A DNA stretch of 64,000 nt from Nocardia niwae NBRC 108934 = DSM 45340 (GTDB lineage Bacteria; Actinomycetota; Actinomycetes; Mycobacteriales; Mycobacteriaceae). A program made the position numbers and the translations under genes. The notes under the pieces were generated by a model. It was not told the DNA's origin and ran no database searches. It saw nothing but the letters and a program-made list of their open reading frames with translations. Each line of letters opens with the position of its first letter. Position 1 is the stretch's first letter. The stretch covers positions 1-64,000 of the forward strand of contig NZ_BDCK01000002.1 in NCBI RefSeq assembly GCF_001613465.1. Direction: 5' to 3'. Shown here one piece after another: positions 31,901-39,151 of this stretch.

Positions 31901-32091
31901 CTGCCACGCTCCTCGCGTTTCGTTTCGCCGCCATCGCGATCCGTCCTCGACAGTAGTCAACGCTGCCGCCTCCGCGTCGACGGCCTGGCGCGGATGATCT
32001 TCCCAGCGAGAGAACGCGGCGGCGGGGGCGAAATGTTTCTGCGGTGGATGGTGCGGCCGGTCAGCGCCGTTTCCCCAGTGCGGAGATAGCG

Positions 32092-32097
32092 GATAAT
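32092..32097 (+). promoter_or_regulatory. -10 box of a probable leaderless HAD phosphatase transcript
   Basis: GATAAT ends seven bases before GTG 32105. The competing ATG at 32096 overlaps this box, favouring the GTG. Confidence 0.5.
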
Positions 32098-32104
32098 GGC
32101 CCGC

Positions 32105-32905
32105 GTGACCGCAGACGACGAGCCGATCCTGTCCTACCTGACCGATATGGACGGCGTGCTGGTGCACGAGGACCACCTGATCCCGGGCGCCGACAAGTTC
32201 CTCGCCGAACTGCGCGCGAACGACACGCCTTTCCTCGTGCTGACGAACAACTCGATCCGCACCCCGCGCGACCTGCAGGCGCGGCTGCGGCACACCGGCC
32301 TCGACATCCCGGAAGAAGCGATCTGGACCTCGGCGCTGGCCACCGCCACCTTCTTGAACGAACAGCGTCCCAACGGCACCGCCTACGTGGTGGGTGAATC
32401 CGGGCTCACCACCGCGCTGCACGAGATCGGCTACGTGCTGACCGACAGCGACCCCGATTACGTCGTCCTCGGCGAGACCCGCACGTATTCCTTCGAGGCG
32501 ATCACCACCGCGATCCGGCTGGTCGAGCGGGGCGCCCGTTTCATCGCGACCAATCCGGACCCGACCGGGCCGTCCCGTGATGGCTCGCTGCCCGCGACCG
32601 GGTCGGTGGCCGCGCTGATCACCCGCGCCACCGGACGCGACCCGTACTACGTCGGCAAGCCGAACCCGCTGATGATGCGCTCCGCGCTGCGTCGCATCGG
32701 CGCCCATTCCCAGTCGACGGTGATGATCGGCGACCGGATGGACACCGACGTCATCTCCGGCTTGGAAGCGGGCATGCGCACCATCCTGGTCACCTCGGGC
32801 ATCTCCACCCGCGCGTCGTTCGAGGCCTACCCCTACCGTCCCACGATGGTGGTGGACTCCGTCGCCGACCTGATCGGGAAGACCGAATCCCCGTTCACCG
32901 ACTGA
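32105..32905 (+). CDS. HAD-IIA family phosphatase (NagD-like)
   Basis: 266 residues. HAD motif I is DMDGV (~14-18), motif II LTNNS (~47-51), and motif [13 protein letters not shown] with GDRMDTD (~212-218), with the C2-type cap between. These enzymes dephosphorylate nucleotides, pyridoxal phosphate or glycolytic side products such as phosphoglycolate. GTG 32105 is preferred over ATG 32096. It stands alone and is followed by a small hairpin at 32912-32928. The 275 bp up to the MarR gene show nothing further. Confidence 0.87.
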   Translation: MTADDEPILSYLTDMDGVLVHEDHLIPGADKFLAELRANDTPFLVLTNNSIRTPRDLQARLRHTGLDIPEEAIWTSALATATFLNEQRPNGTAYVVGESGLTTALHEIGYVLTDSDPDYVVLGETRTYSFEAITTAIRLVERGARFIATNPDPTGPSRDGSLPATGSVAALITRATGRDPYYVGKPNPLMMRSALRRIGAHSQSTVMIGDRMDTDVISGLEAGMRTILVTSGISTRASFEAYPYRPTMVVDSVADLIGKTESPFTD

Positions 32906-32911
32906 GCAGTT

Positions 32912-32928
32912 GGCCGGACTGACCGGCC
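32912..32928 (+). terminator. Hairpin after the HAD phosphatase gene
   Basis: GGCCGG-ACTGA-CCGGCC is a perfect 6-bp stem with a 5-base loop, 7 bp after the stop codon. No T-tract. Confidence 0.4.
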
Positions 32929-33180
32929 GGGCCGACGGGGGACGAACGCTGTCCGCCCATCGCGCTTGTCGACGAGACCACCAGCTCGCCGCCGTACGTC
33001 GGAAACCCATCACCACCGGCCCACGATGTCTCGGAAGTCGCCCGGCGCCGGACAGGCGTCCATTCGGCTACCACCTCGCCGAGCGGACGGCGAGCCGGGC
33101 TCGAAACAGCATTCGCGCCCCGCCCCGCATTGCCACACGGCACGGCGATGTGCGCTGCCGTCGCAGGCGATCACCGCCGG

Positions 33181-33639
33181 TTACCGCAGTTGGTCGCCGT
33201 CCGTGGTGATCGCGTCGATCGCGGCGGACAGCGTGGTGAGCGCCTCGACGGTGCGCGCGAGCTGCTCGCGGCCGACTTCGTTCACGAGCCGTTCGGCCAG
33301 CACCTTGTGTTGCGGATTGATGCGGCCTACCGCGGCCCGGCCCGCGTCGGTGACCGCGACGAGTTTCGCGCGCCGGTGGGCCGGATTGGGGAGGTATTCG
33401 GCGAGTCCCTTGTCCACCAGCAGATCCGCGATGCGCTGGACGCTCTGGCGGGTGATGCCCATTTCGCGGGCGATGCCCGCGACGGGTAGCGGCGCACGCA
33501 ACACCGCGCCCAGCACCTGCCACCAAGCGGCGGTCAGGCCCGCCGGTCGCGCCAATTCCTCGGCCATGCCGAGGAATTGACCGTTCAGGCGGAACGATGT
33601 GATCGCCGCCGCGGCGAACAACTCCTGTTCAGGGGTCAT
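33181..33639 (-). CDS. MarR-family transcriptional regulator
   Basis: 152 residues. Winged HTH in the middle: LPVAGIAREMGITRQSVQRIADLLVDKGL (~51-79), then the wing NPAHRRAKLVAVTDAG (~84-99), between N- and C-terminal dimerisation helices. GGGAGGT precedes the ATG. It lies 50 bp downstream of the DJ-1 gene on the same strand and probably shares its transcript. The double palindrome at 34319-34354 over the DJ-1 start is the expected size and symmetry for two MarR dimers, so autoregulation of the pair is likely. Confidence 0.88.
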   Translation of the reverse strand: MTPEQELFAAAAITSFRLNGQFLGMAEELARPAGLTAAWWQVLGAVLRAPLPVAGIAREMGITRQSVQRIADLLVDKGLAEYLPNPAHRRAKLVAVTDAGRAAVGRINPQHKVLAERLVNEVGREQLARTVEALTTLSAAIDAITTDGDQLR

Positions 33640-33689
33640 GGGCCACCTCCCGATGCCGGTGATCCGGCCGGATCACCGGCAATTCTCGC

Positions 33690-34319
33690 TCACGCGTGCT
33701 GCGCCTCGTATTCGGCGAGCACCGCCCAGCCTGCCGGATCGGCGTGCGCGAACAACCGGTACCAGCCGTCGAGCACATGCGGCTCGTACACGCCGAGCCT
33801 GCCGAGCACCTCACGCGCGAATTCGAACGGCGCGCTCCCACTGGCCGTGATCACGTCGCCATCCGTAACGGCCGGTGCGTCGACGTAGTGGTCGGCGCCC
33901 GAATAACCGCTGTAGACCAAGAATTCCGCGACGTTGCTGGTGTGCTTGCAAGCGTCCAGCAGACCCGCCTTGGCCAGGCCGAACGTCGCGCCACAGATCG
34001 CGGCGACCGGAACGCCCGCGCCGACGAAGTCACGCGCCTTCTGTGTGAACGGATCCAGCTCCGGCCCCTCCCAGGTCTCCGCGCCGGGCAGGATCAGCAT
34101 CGCGCTGTCCGCGGGTGTGAGGTCGGCGAGCACGACGTCCGGCACGATGCGCATGCCACCCATCGTGGTGATCGGCTCCGCGGTCGGGCCGACCGTCCGC
34201 ACCTGCCACGTCCCCGGCTCCCGATGCCAGCTCGGCTTGTTGATGTGCGCGGTGGCCGCGCCCACTTCCCAGTCGGCGAGGGTGTCGTAAACGGCCATGT
34301 GCACTGTCTTCGTTGCCAT
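33690..34319 (-). CDS. DJ-1/PfpI family protein
   Basis: 209 residues with the class I glutamine amidotransferase-like fold. The nucleophile elbow is AAICGATFG with Cys 109, and the partner Glu 18 lies in DWEVG, as in DJ-1 proteins. Family activities include glyoxalase III, isonitrile hydratase and chaperone; the set of residues does not decide among them. The start codon sits at the edge of a 36-bp palindrome, so repressor binding would block initiation. Likely operon with the MarR gene downstream. Confidence 0.85.
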   Translation of the reverse strand: MATKTVHMAVYDTLADWEVGAATAHINKPSWHREPGTWQVRTVGPTAEPITTMGGMRIVPDVVLADLTPADSAMLILPGAETWEGPELDPFTQKARDFVGAGVPVAAICGATFGLAKAGLLDACKHTSNVAEFLVYSGYSGADHYVDAPAVTDGDVITASGSAPFEFAREVLGRLGVYEPHVLDGWYRLFAHADPAGWAVLAEYEAQHA

Positions 34320-34354
34320 GACAGTATGCTGTCATAAATGACAGCATACTGTCA
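34319..34354. promoter_or_regulatory. 36-bp double palindromic operator over the DJ-1 start codon
   Basis: A perfect 17-bp inverted repeat with a 2-bp centre (AA). Each half is itself an inverted repeat, TGACAG-N4-CTGTCA: one with TATG and one with CATA in the middle. The first base of the DJ-1 ATG is its left edge. Two adjacent dimer sites fit a MarR regulator, and the MarR gene lies in the same operon. Confidence 0.82.
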
Positions 34355-34400
34355 ATGTGTTCGCGGTTCCGGAACCCGGCCGACTCGCCGGACCGGCAAC

Positions 34401-34406
34401 TACCCT
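34401..34406 (+). promoter_or_regulatory. -10 box of a probable leaderless RpiB-like transcript
   Basis: TACCCT ends six bases before ATG 34413. Confidence 0.5.
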
Positions 34407-34412
34407 GAGGGC

Positions 34413-34865
34413 ATGCGGATTTCGGTGGCGGCGGACGAGCGGGTGGGGGTGGCCGCGGAACTGGTCGACGAACTGGGCAAGCGCGGCCACGAGATCGTGC
34501 TGCACGGGGCACTGTCCGACGAGGAACGCGACGACTGGGCCTGGGCCAGCGAGGCGGCGGCCCGCGACGTCGCATCCGGGCACGCCGATCAGGCCGTCGT
34601 CTGCTGCTGGACCGGTACGGGCGCGTCGATCGCGGCCAACAAGGTCGCCGGCATCCGCGCCGCGCTCTGCGCCGACGCCTCCACCGCGGCGGGCGCCAGG
34701 ACCTGGAACGACGCGAATGTCCTCGCCCTGAGCCTGCGTTCGACCTCGAGCGCCGAACTCCTGGAGATCCTCGACGCCTGGTTCACCACCGACCCCAGCT
34801 CGGCCCCCGACGACCGGGCCAACATCGCCCATCTCGCCGATATCGAACGCACCGCCGATGCCTGA
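34413..34865 (+). CDS. RpiB/LacA/LacB family sugar-phosphate isomerase
   Basis: 150 residues. The family core around the catalytic Cys, normally CGTGIGxSIAANK, here reads CWTGTGASIAANK, and VAGIRAALC follows. The Gly after Cys is replaced by Trp and the N-terminal segment is VAADERVGVAAELVDEL rather than the usual GSDHAG motif, so this is a divergent subgroup. Ribose-5-phosphate isomerase activity is possible but not secure. The ATG at 34413 sits six bases after a TACCCT box. The kinase gene follows 108 bp later. Confidence 0.75.
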   Translation: MRISVAADERVGVAAELVDELGKRGHEIVLHGALSDEERDDWAWASEAAARDVASGHADQAVVCCWTGTGASIAANKVAGIRAALCADASTAAGARTWNDANVLALSLRSTSSAELLEILDAWFTTDPSSAPDDRANIAHLADIERTADA

Positions 34866-34961
34866 CGACGGACACGGCCATCTCCGCGTGGCCCCCGGCG
34901 TCATCATGGGCCTCCGGTGAGCCGCGGCCGCCCGCCCACACCCGCGACGCCACCCAGGCGA

Positions 34962-34967
34962 TACGGT
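34962..34967 (+). promoter_or_regulatory. -10 box of a probable leaderless Ser/Thr kinase transcript
   Basis: TACGGT ends six bases before ATG 34974, the same box as before thiE. Confidence 0.5.
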
Positions 34968-34973
34968 CGAGAC

Positions 34974-36488
34974 ATGTCCGCGCAGAGCGCCGGTGGCACG
35001 TTCGGGGCCTATTCCCTCGAACGCTTGCTGGGTCGTGGCGGCATGGGTGAGGTGTGGTTGGCGCACGACCACGACGGCCGTGCCGTCGCCCTCAAGGTGC
35101 TGTCCGCGGCGTTCACCGCCGATTCGCTCTATCGGCAGCGGTTCGAGCGGGAGGCGCGCTTGGGCGCCCGGGCACGCAACCCGCACATCGTGCCGATTCA
35201 CGCGTTCGGCGAGGTGGACGGCCATCTGTTCTTGGAGATGGCCTACATCGATGGCATCGACCTCGGCACACGACTGAAGACCGGTCCGCTGCCGCCGGAT
35301 CGGGCCGTCGACGTCATCGCCCAAGCCGCCGAGGCGCTGGATGCCGCGCACGCGGCCGGACTGGTACACCGCGATGTGAAGCCGGGCAACATACTCCTGC
35401 ACACCAGTGGTTTCGTCTATCTGATCGACTTCGGCATCGCCCGCGCCGCCGACGGCACCGCGCTCACCGCCACCGGGCTGGTGGTGGGCACCCTGGGGTA
35501 CATGGCGCCGGAACGATTCACCGGCACGGTCGACGCCCGGTCCGATGTCTACTCGCTGGCCTGCGTGCTGTACGAGACCCTCACCGGACAACCGCCCTAT
35601 GGTGCGGGCGATCCCGCGCAGCAGATGCGCGCACATCTGATGACCGAACCGCCGCGCGCCTCGCGGGCCGTCGGCGGTATCCCGGCCGAGCTCGACGACG
35701 TCATCGCCCAGGGAATGGCCAAGGAGCCGGACGCACGCTACGGCAGCGCCGGTGAATTCGCCGCGGCGGCGTCGACAGCCCTGAACCGGACCGCACCCGC
35801 ACCGCGCAGCCCGCTTACCGTGCGCTCCACGACAGCCCCTCCGCCTACCCGGATCATGCCCGCCGCCACTTCGGCACAGCCGACGCCCGGGGACTGGTCA
35901 CCGAAGCCGGCCGGACCTCGCGATCGTCGGCGGAAGCGCCGATGGATCCCCGTCGCCGCCGGGGCGGCGCTCGTCGCCGCGGCGGCGCTGTGGTTATCGG
36001 TTGGCGGCATCGACTTCGGATCCACACCTGCCACCGGCCCGACGACGCGCGGAGCCGCCACGCCGACCGATCCTTCGCTCCCCGCGACCGCCGGACAACC
36101 CGCCGACGAGGGTCCTGCCGTGCGCGATGGAGACTTCGCTTTCGCCGTGACCGGCGTGACTCCCGACGGTGGTTCCCGCACGTTCGTGACGCTGACCGTC
36201 ACGAACCTGTCCGACCACGACCGGACGCTGGTGATCGCCGATCAACGGTTGGTCACCACCGGCGGCCGCTCCGTGCCGCCCGACGCGGCGGGCACCGCCG
36301 AACTCAACCCGCCCGGCGATTTCGCGCGCATCGCTCCCGGCCGCGCCGGCACGATCCGCCTGGCCTTCGACCTGCCGGGCAACAAGAACAAGAACGGCAA
36401 GAAGAACGACAAGAAAGACGAGGCGGCCAGCCACTTGGTCCTGCACGGCGGCCCGTCCTCGCCCGGCATCACCATGCCGGTCCGCTGA
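34974..36488 (+). CDS. Membrane Ser/Thr protein kinase with extracytoplasmic sensor domain
   Basis: 504 residues. Kinase domain ~10-270: GRGGMGEVW (20-28), Lys 41, HRDVKPGN (132-139), DFG (152-154), activation-loop Thr 164 and 167, and GYMAPE. A Pro/Thr-rich juxtamembrane region follows, then one membrane helix (~325-345). The ~140-residue outer domain has a TV-TNLSDHDRTLVI pattern like the immunoglobulin-like DUF4352/telokin-like fold, and near its end a Lys/Asn-rich loop (GNKNKNGKKNDKKDEAAS). Resembles PknF/PknI-type kinases. ATG 34974 is chosen for its leaderless box; GTG 34917 is in frame but lacks support. Confidence 0.9.
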   Translation: MSAQSAGGTFGAYSLERLLGRGGMGEVWLAHDHDGRAVALKVLSAAFTADSLYRQRFEREARLGARARNPHIVPIHAFGEVDGHLFLEMAYIDGIDLGTRLKTGPLPPDRAVDVIAQAAEALDAAHAAGLVHRDVKPGNILLHTSGFVYLIDFGIARAADGTALTATGLVVGTLGYMAPERFTGTVDARSDVYSLACVLYETLTGQPPYGAGDPAQQMRAHLMTEPPRASRAVGGIPAELDDVIAQGMAKEPDARYGSAGEFAAAASTALNRTAPAPRSPLTVRSTTAPPPTRIMPAATSAQPTPGDWSPKPAGPRDRRRKRRWIPVAAGAALVAAAALWLSVGGIDFGSTPATGPTTRGAATPTDPSLPATAGQPADEGPAVRDGDFAFAVTGVTPDGGSRTFVTLTVTNLSDHDRTLVIADQRLVTTGGRSVPPDAAGTAELNPPGDFARIAPGRAGTIRLAFDLPGNKNKNGKKNDKKDEAASHLVLHGGPSSPGITMPVR

Positions 36489-36508
36489 CCGGTCGCGCGA
36501 CGGTCCGG

Positions 36509-37723
36509 TCAGGACAGGGCGTGGTCGAGGTCCCCGAGGAGGTCTTCGACGTCTTCCAGACCCACCGAGATGCGCACGACGCCGTCGGTCAGGCCGATCG
36601 TGGCCCGGCCTTCGGGACCCATGGCACGGTGGGTCGTGGTGGCCGGGTGCGTGATCAGGGACTTGGCGTCACCGAGGTTGTTCGAGATATCGACGATGCG
36701 CAGCCGGTTGAGCACCTCGAAAGCGCGCTTCTTCGCCTGATCCTCGGGTGCGTTCAGTTCGAAGGTGACCACGGTGCCGCCCCCGCTCATCTGGCCGGCG
36801 GCCAGCGCGTGCTGCGGATGGGATTCCAGGAACGGGTAGCGCACCCAGCTGACGGCCGGGTTGCTCTCCAGGAAGCGGGCGATGCGCAAGGCGGACTCGG
36901 TCGAATGGCGTACCCGCAGCGGCATCGTCTCCAGACCCTTGAGCAGCGTCCACGCGTTGAACGGGCTCAGCGCCGGACCGGTGTGGCGCATCAGCGTTTT
37001 CACCGGGCCGTCGATGTAGTCCGCGGCGCCGAGAATCGCGCCGCCGAGCACGCGGCCCTGTCCGTCGATGTGCTTGGTGCCCGAGTAGACCACCACGTCG
37101 GCGCCGAGTTCGAAGCCGCGTTGCAGCAGCGGAGTGGCGAACACGTTGTCCAGCACGACCTTCGCGCCCGCCGCGTGTGCCAGCTCGGTCACCCGGCGCA
37201 CGTCGACCAAGGTCTGCATCGGATTGGCGGGCGTCTCGAAGAACACCGCCCGGGTGGGCACCGACAGCGCCTCTTCCCACTGGTCGAGATCCTCGCCGTC
37301 GACGAAGACGGTCTCCACGCCCCAGCGCGGCAGGATCTCGTTGCACACCACGAAGCACGAACCGAACAGGCTGCGCGCGGCGACGAGCCGGTCGCCCGCG
37401 CCCAGCAGCGCGCCAAGCGCGGTGAACACCGCGGACATGCCGCTGGCGGTCGCGAAGCACGCCTCGGCCCCGTCGAGCAGGCGCATCCGCTCCTCGAACA
37501 TGGCCACCGTGGGGTTGCCGTAGCGGGAGTAGACGAAGTGTTCGACCTCGCCGGTGAACGCGGCCTCCGCGGCCTCGGCGCTCTCGTAGACGAAGCCGGA
37601 GGTCAGGTAGAGCGCCTCGGCGGTCTCCTCGAAACCGGAGCGCCGCAGCCCGCCGCGCACGCCCAGCGTCGCGGGACCGACGCCCTCGGGCAGCGGCTTG
37701 TCGAACGCGCCGCCGGTGATCAT
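36509..37723 (-). CDS. metZ: O-succinylhomoserine sulfhydrylase MetZ
   Basis: 404-residue PLP enzyme of the Cys/Met metabolism family. It uses sulfide to convert O-succinylhomoserine to homocysteine. PLP-binding features: SRYGNPTV, ASGMSAVFTAL, DNVFATP and the Schiff-base Lys in SGTKHIDGQGR. The start overlaps the rhodanese stop as ATGA. With a SAM-IV-type element upstream of the pair, the operon should be shut off when S-adenosylmethionine is plentiful. The kinase gene converges on it, with 20 bp between the ends. Confidence 0.95.
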   Translation of the reverse strand: MITGGAFDKPLPEGVGPATLGVRGGLRRSGFEETAEALYLTSGFVYESAEAAEAAFTGEVEHFVYSRYGNPTVAMFEERMRLLDGAEACFATASGMSAVFTALGALLGAGDRLVAARSLFGSCFVVCNEILPRWGVETVFVDGEDLDQWEEALSVPTRAVFFETPANPMQTLVDVRRVTELAHAAGAKVVLDNVFATPLLQRGFELGADVVVYSGTKHIDGQGRVLGGAILGAADYIDGPVKTLMRHTGPALSPFNAWTLLKGLETMPLRVRHSTESALRIARFLESNPAVSWVRYPFLESHPQHALAAGQMSGGGTVVTFELNAPEDQAKKRAFEVLNRLRIVDISNNLGDAKSLITHPATTTHRAMGPEGRATIGLTDGVVRISVGLEDVEDLLGDLDHALS

Positions 37724-38136
37724 GACTGCCGCCAGGGCAATCCGAGGGCGCGCCAGCCCGCGCCGCCGCGATGTCCGAATTGGTCGAGCGGGCCCTCGAA
37801 GCCCTCCAGCACGTTGTAAGAGGTGCGGTAACCAGCCGAAGTGGCGGTGATCGCCGCGCCGACCGAACGCTGACCGGAGCGACAGAGGAAGACGACGGGA
37901 GCCTCGGGGTCGTGGCCGTCGAGCGCCTGCTTCAGCTGCTCGACGAACGCCTCGTTGCGCGCGCCGGTCGAGTCGACCCATTCGATCAGCACGGTCGGCC
38001 GCTCGATCGAGCTGGTGTCGGGGACGCCGACGAACTTCCATTCCGCTTCCGTCCGCACGTCCACCAGGACGGCTTCGGGATTGTCCCGCAGCAGCTCCCA
38101 AGCCTGCTGCGGAGTGATGTCACCGGCATAACTCAT
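37720..38136 (-). CDS. Rhodanese-domain protein partnered with MetZ
   Basis: 138 residues of a single rhodanese domain. The active-site loop is CRSGQRS, with the persulfide-forming Cys. The opening ITPQQAWELL-DNPEAVLVDVRTEAEW is typical, and M. tuberculosis Rv0390 sits in the same place before metZ. It may hand sulfur to MetZ or to a related acceptor (inference). ATG 38136 has AGGAGGT five bases upstream; a longer frame to 38298 would read through the riboswitch and is rejected. Confidence 0.92.
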   Translation of the reverse strand: MSYAGDITPQQAWELLRDNPEAVLVDVRTEAEWKFVGVPDTSSIERPTVLIEWVDSTGARNEAFVEQLKQALDGHDPEAPVVFLCRSGQRSVGAAITATSAGYRTSYNVLEGFEGPLDQFGHRGGAGWRALGLPWRQS

Positions 38137-38182
38137 GTGCACCTCCTGCGAAATCCGCACTTGCCGCGCCCGGGACCAGGGC

Positions 38183-38275
38183 GCCGCCAGGTCGTCACCC
38201 GGAGCACCCCACCGCGGAGGAGGGTTGCCGACCAGCAATGCCGGGGCTTGACACTGGTTCTCATGACCTTCGACT
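38183..38275 (-). ncRNA. SAM-IV-type riboswitch of the rhodanese-metZ operon
   Basis: Read on the minus strand, the leader contains GGTCATGAG, CAGTGTCAAGCCCCGGC, TGCTGGTCGGCAACCCTCC, CGCGGTGGGGTGC and CCGGGTGACGACC in that order. This is the conserved core of actinobacterial SAM-IV riboswitches (family knowledge). The closing helix pairs AGGTC (38269-38265) with GACCT (38193-38189). It ends ~46 bases before the start of a gene feeding methionine synthesis, the expected regulon. Ribosome-site sequestration is the likely mode, since the AGGAGG follows closely. Confidence 0.88.
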
Positions 38276-38331
38276 GAGATTGCACCGCCCCGGGTCACCC
38301 TGTCAAACGGTGGCCGGGACCGCGCGAACGC

Positions 38332-38772
38332 TCAGGTGCAGACCAGCCACTTGCCGCCGGACCTGGTGAGATTCCAGGTCGACGTCGCCTCCCGGTCGCC
38401 CACCTTCGTGGTCACGGTCGCCTTCCCCCGGTCGCCGTCCACCATCGGACTGTCGATTTTCGTGATCTCGACCGGCTTTCCGGCGCCGTCCTGGCCCGCC
38501 AGCGGGGATCGGCTCGCGTCGAAGTTCTGGCACGCCGTGCCGGGCGGGGGCACGGCGTCGCTGCGGTTGGCGCCGTCGACGAAGTTGCGGACGGCCGCCG
38601 CGATGCGGTCGGACTCTGTGACATTTTTCTCAGCGGGCGACAGCACACCGCCGAGCACGATCGCGATCAGCACGATCGCCGCCACCACCGCGGCCGCCAC
38701 GAACGGGACCACCGAGCGCTTGTCGGTCTGATCGACCCGGATGATCTCGTCCTCCGGCTGCTGTTCGGTCAT
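38332..38772 (-). CDS. Membrane-anchored protein with small C-terminal NTF2-like domain
   Basis: 146 residues. A charged cytoplasmic N-terminus (MTEQQPEDEIIRVDQTDKRS) is followed by one membrane helix (~24-44) and an ~95-residue extracytoplasmic domain (IAAAVRNFVDGANRSDA..., ending WNLTRSGGKWLVCT). That pattern is the small NTF2-like/DUF4878 fold; a similar domain ends the long protein at 55405-57771. ATG 38772 is chosen as the last Met before the hydrophobic helix with an acidic lead. Function unknown. A long hairpin lies 21-62 bp upstream. Confidence 0.7.
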   Translation of the reverse strand: MTEQQPEDEIIRVDQTDKRSVVPFVAAAVVAAIVLIAIVLGGVLSPAEKNVTESDRIAAAVRNFVDGANRSDAVPPPGTACQNFDASRSPLAGQDGAGKPVEITKIDSPMVDGDRGKATVTTKVGDREATSTWNLTRSGGKWLVCT

Positions 38773-38792
38773 GGCTCGATGATCCCTGGTCG

Positions 38793-38834
38793 GCGCGGGT
38801 ATCCAGCGCCCGGCCCCCGGCTGGGTACCCGCGC
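38793..38834 (-). promoter_or_regulatory. 15-bp hairpin in the leader of the small NTF2-like membrane protein gene
   Basis: 38793-38807 (GCGCGGGTATCCAGC) pairs along its whole length with 38820-38834, with a single T-G position and a 12-base loop (C-rich). It lies 21 bp upstream of the start codon, too close to be a terminator of anything upstream except as an attenuator. Role unknown. Confidence 0.5.
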
Positions 38835-39086
38835 GGGCTCCGTCCGGATACCGTCGGCCGCGATAGGTCGCGCGCGAGCGGGTAAGCGACGATTGTGGCT
38901 TTGGATGGCATCCGCCGAGTTCACGCACCGACGCGGGGCGGCATCGACCATCCCGATAGAATCGCGGGACGGCGGCCTGCTGTCATAGCGAATCGGCAGC
39001 TCCTCGCCGCGGCGAACGGAGCACCGTGCAGCTACGAGCCGGCATCGCCGGCGTCCGCACCGGACGGGTGCGAGAGAGCCGGTGCG
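38835..39086. other. Divergent intergenic region, no gene seen
   Basis: Part of a 379-bp gap between the divergent membrane-protein gene (start 38772) and fprA (start 39152). No open frame with credible start and composition. It holds the hairpin at 38793-38834 on the left and the iron box at 39087-39105 on the right. Confidence 0.6.
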
Positions 39087-39105
39087 TCAACTTAGCCTAA
39101 GCTAA
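39087..39105. promoter_or_regulatory. IdeR/DtxR-type iron box upstream of fprA
   Basis: TCAACTTAGCCTAAGCTAA matches the IdeR/DtxR consensus TTAGGTTAGCCTAACCTAA at 15 of 19 positions, with the central TTAGCCTAA exact. It lies 46 bp before the fprA start, over the probable core promoter, so iron-dependent repression of the ferredoxin reductase is predicted. Confidence 0.75.
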
Positions 39106-39151
39106 GCCTGACGTCCTTAATTGTTTCGACCATAAAGGTGCGCGTAAAGAG

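Noticed and set aside
30890..33016. N-terminal extension of fgd to 708 codons
   Set aside because: The extra region mirrors the HAD gene; the Fgd family begins at ATG 31900 with a ribosome site.
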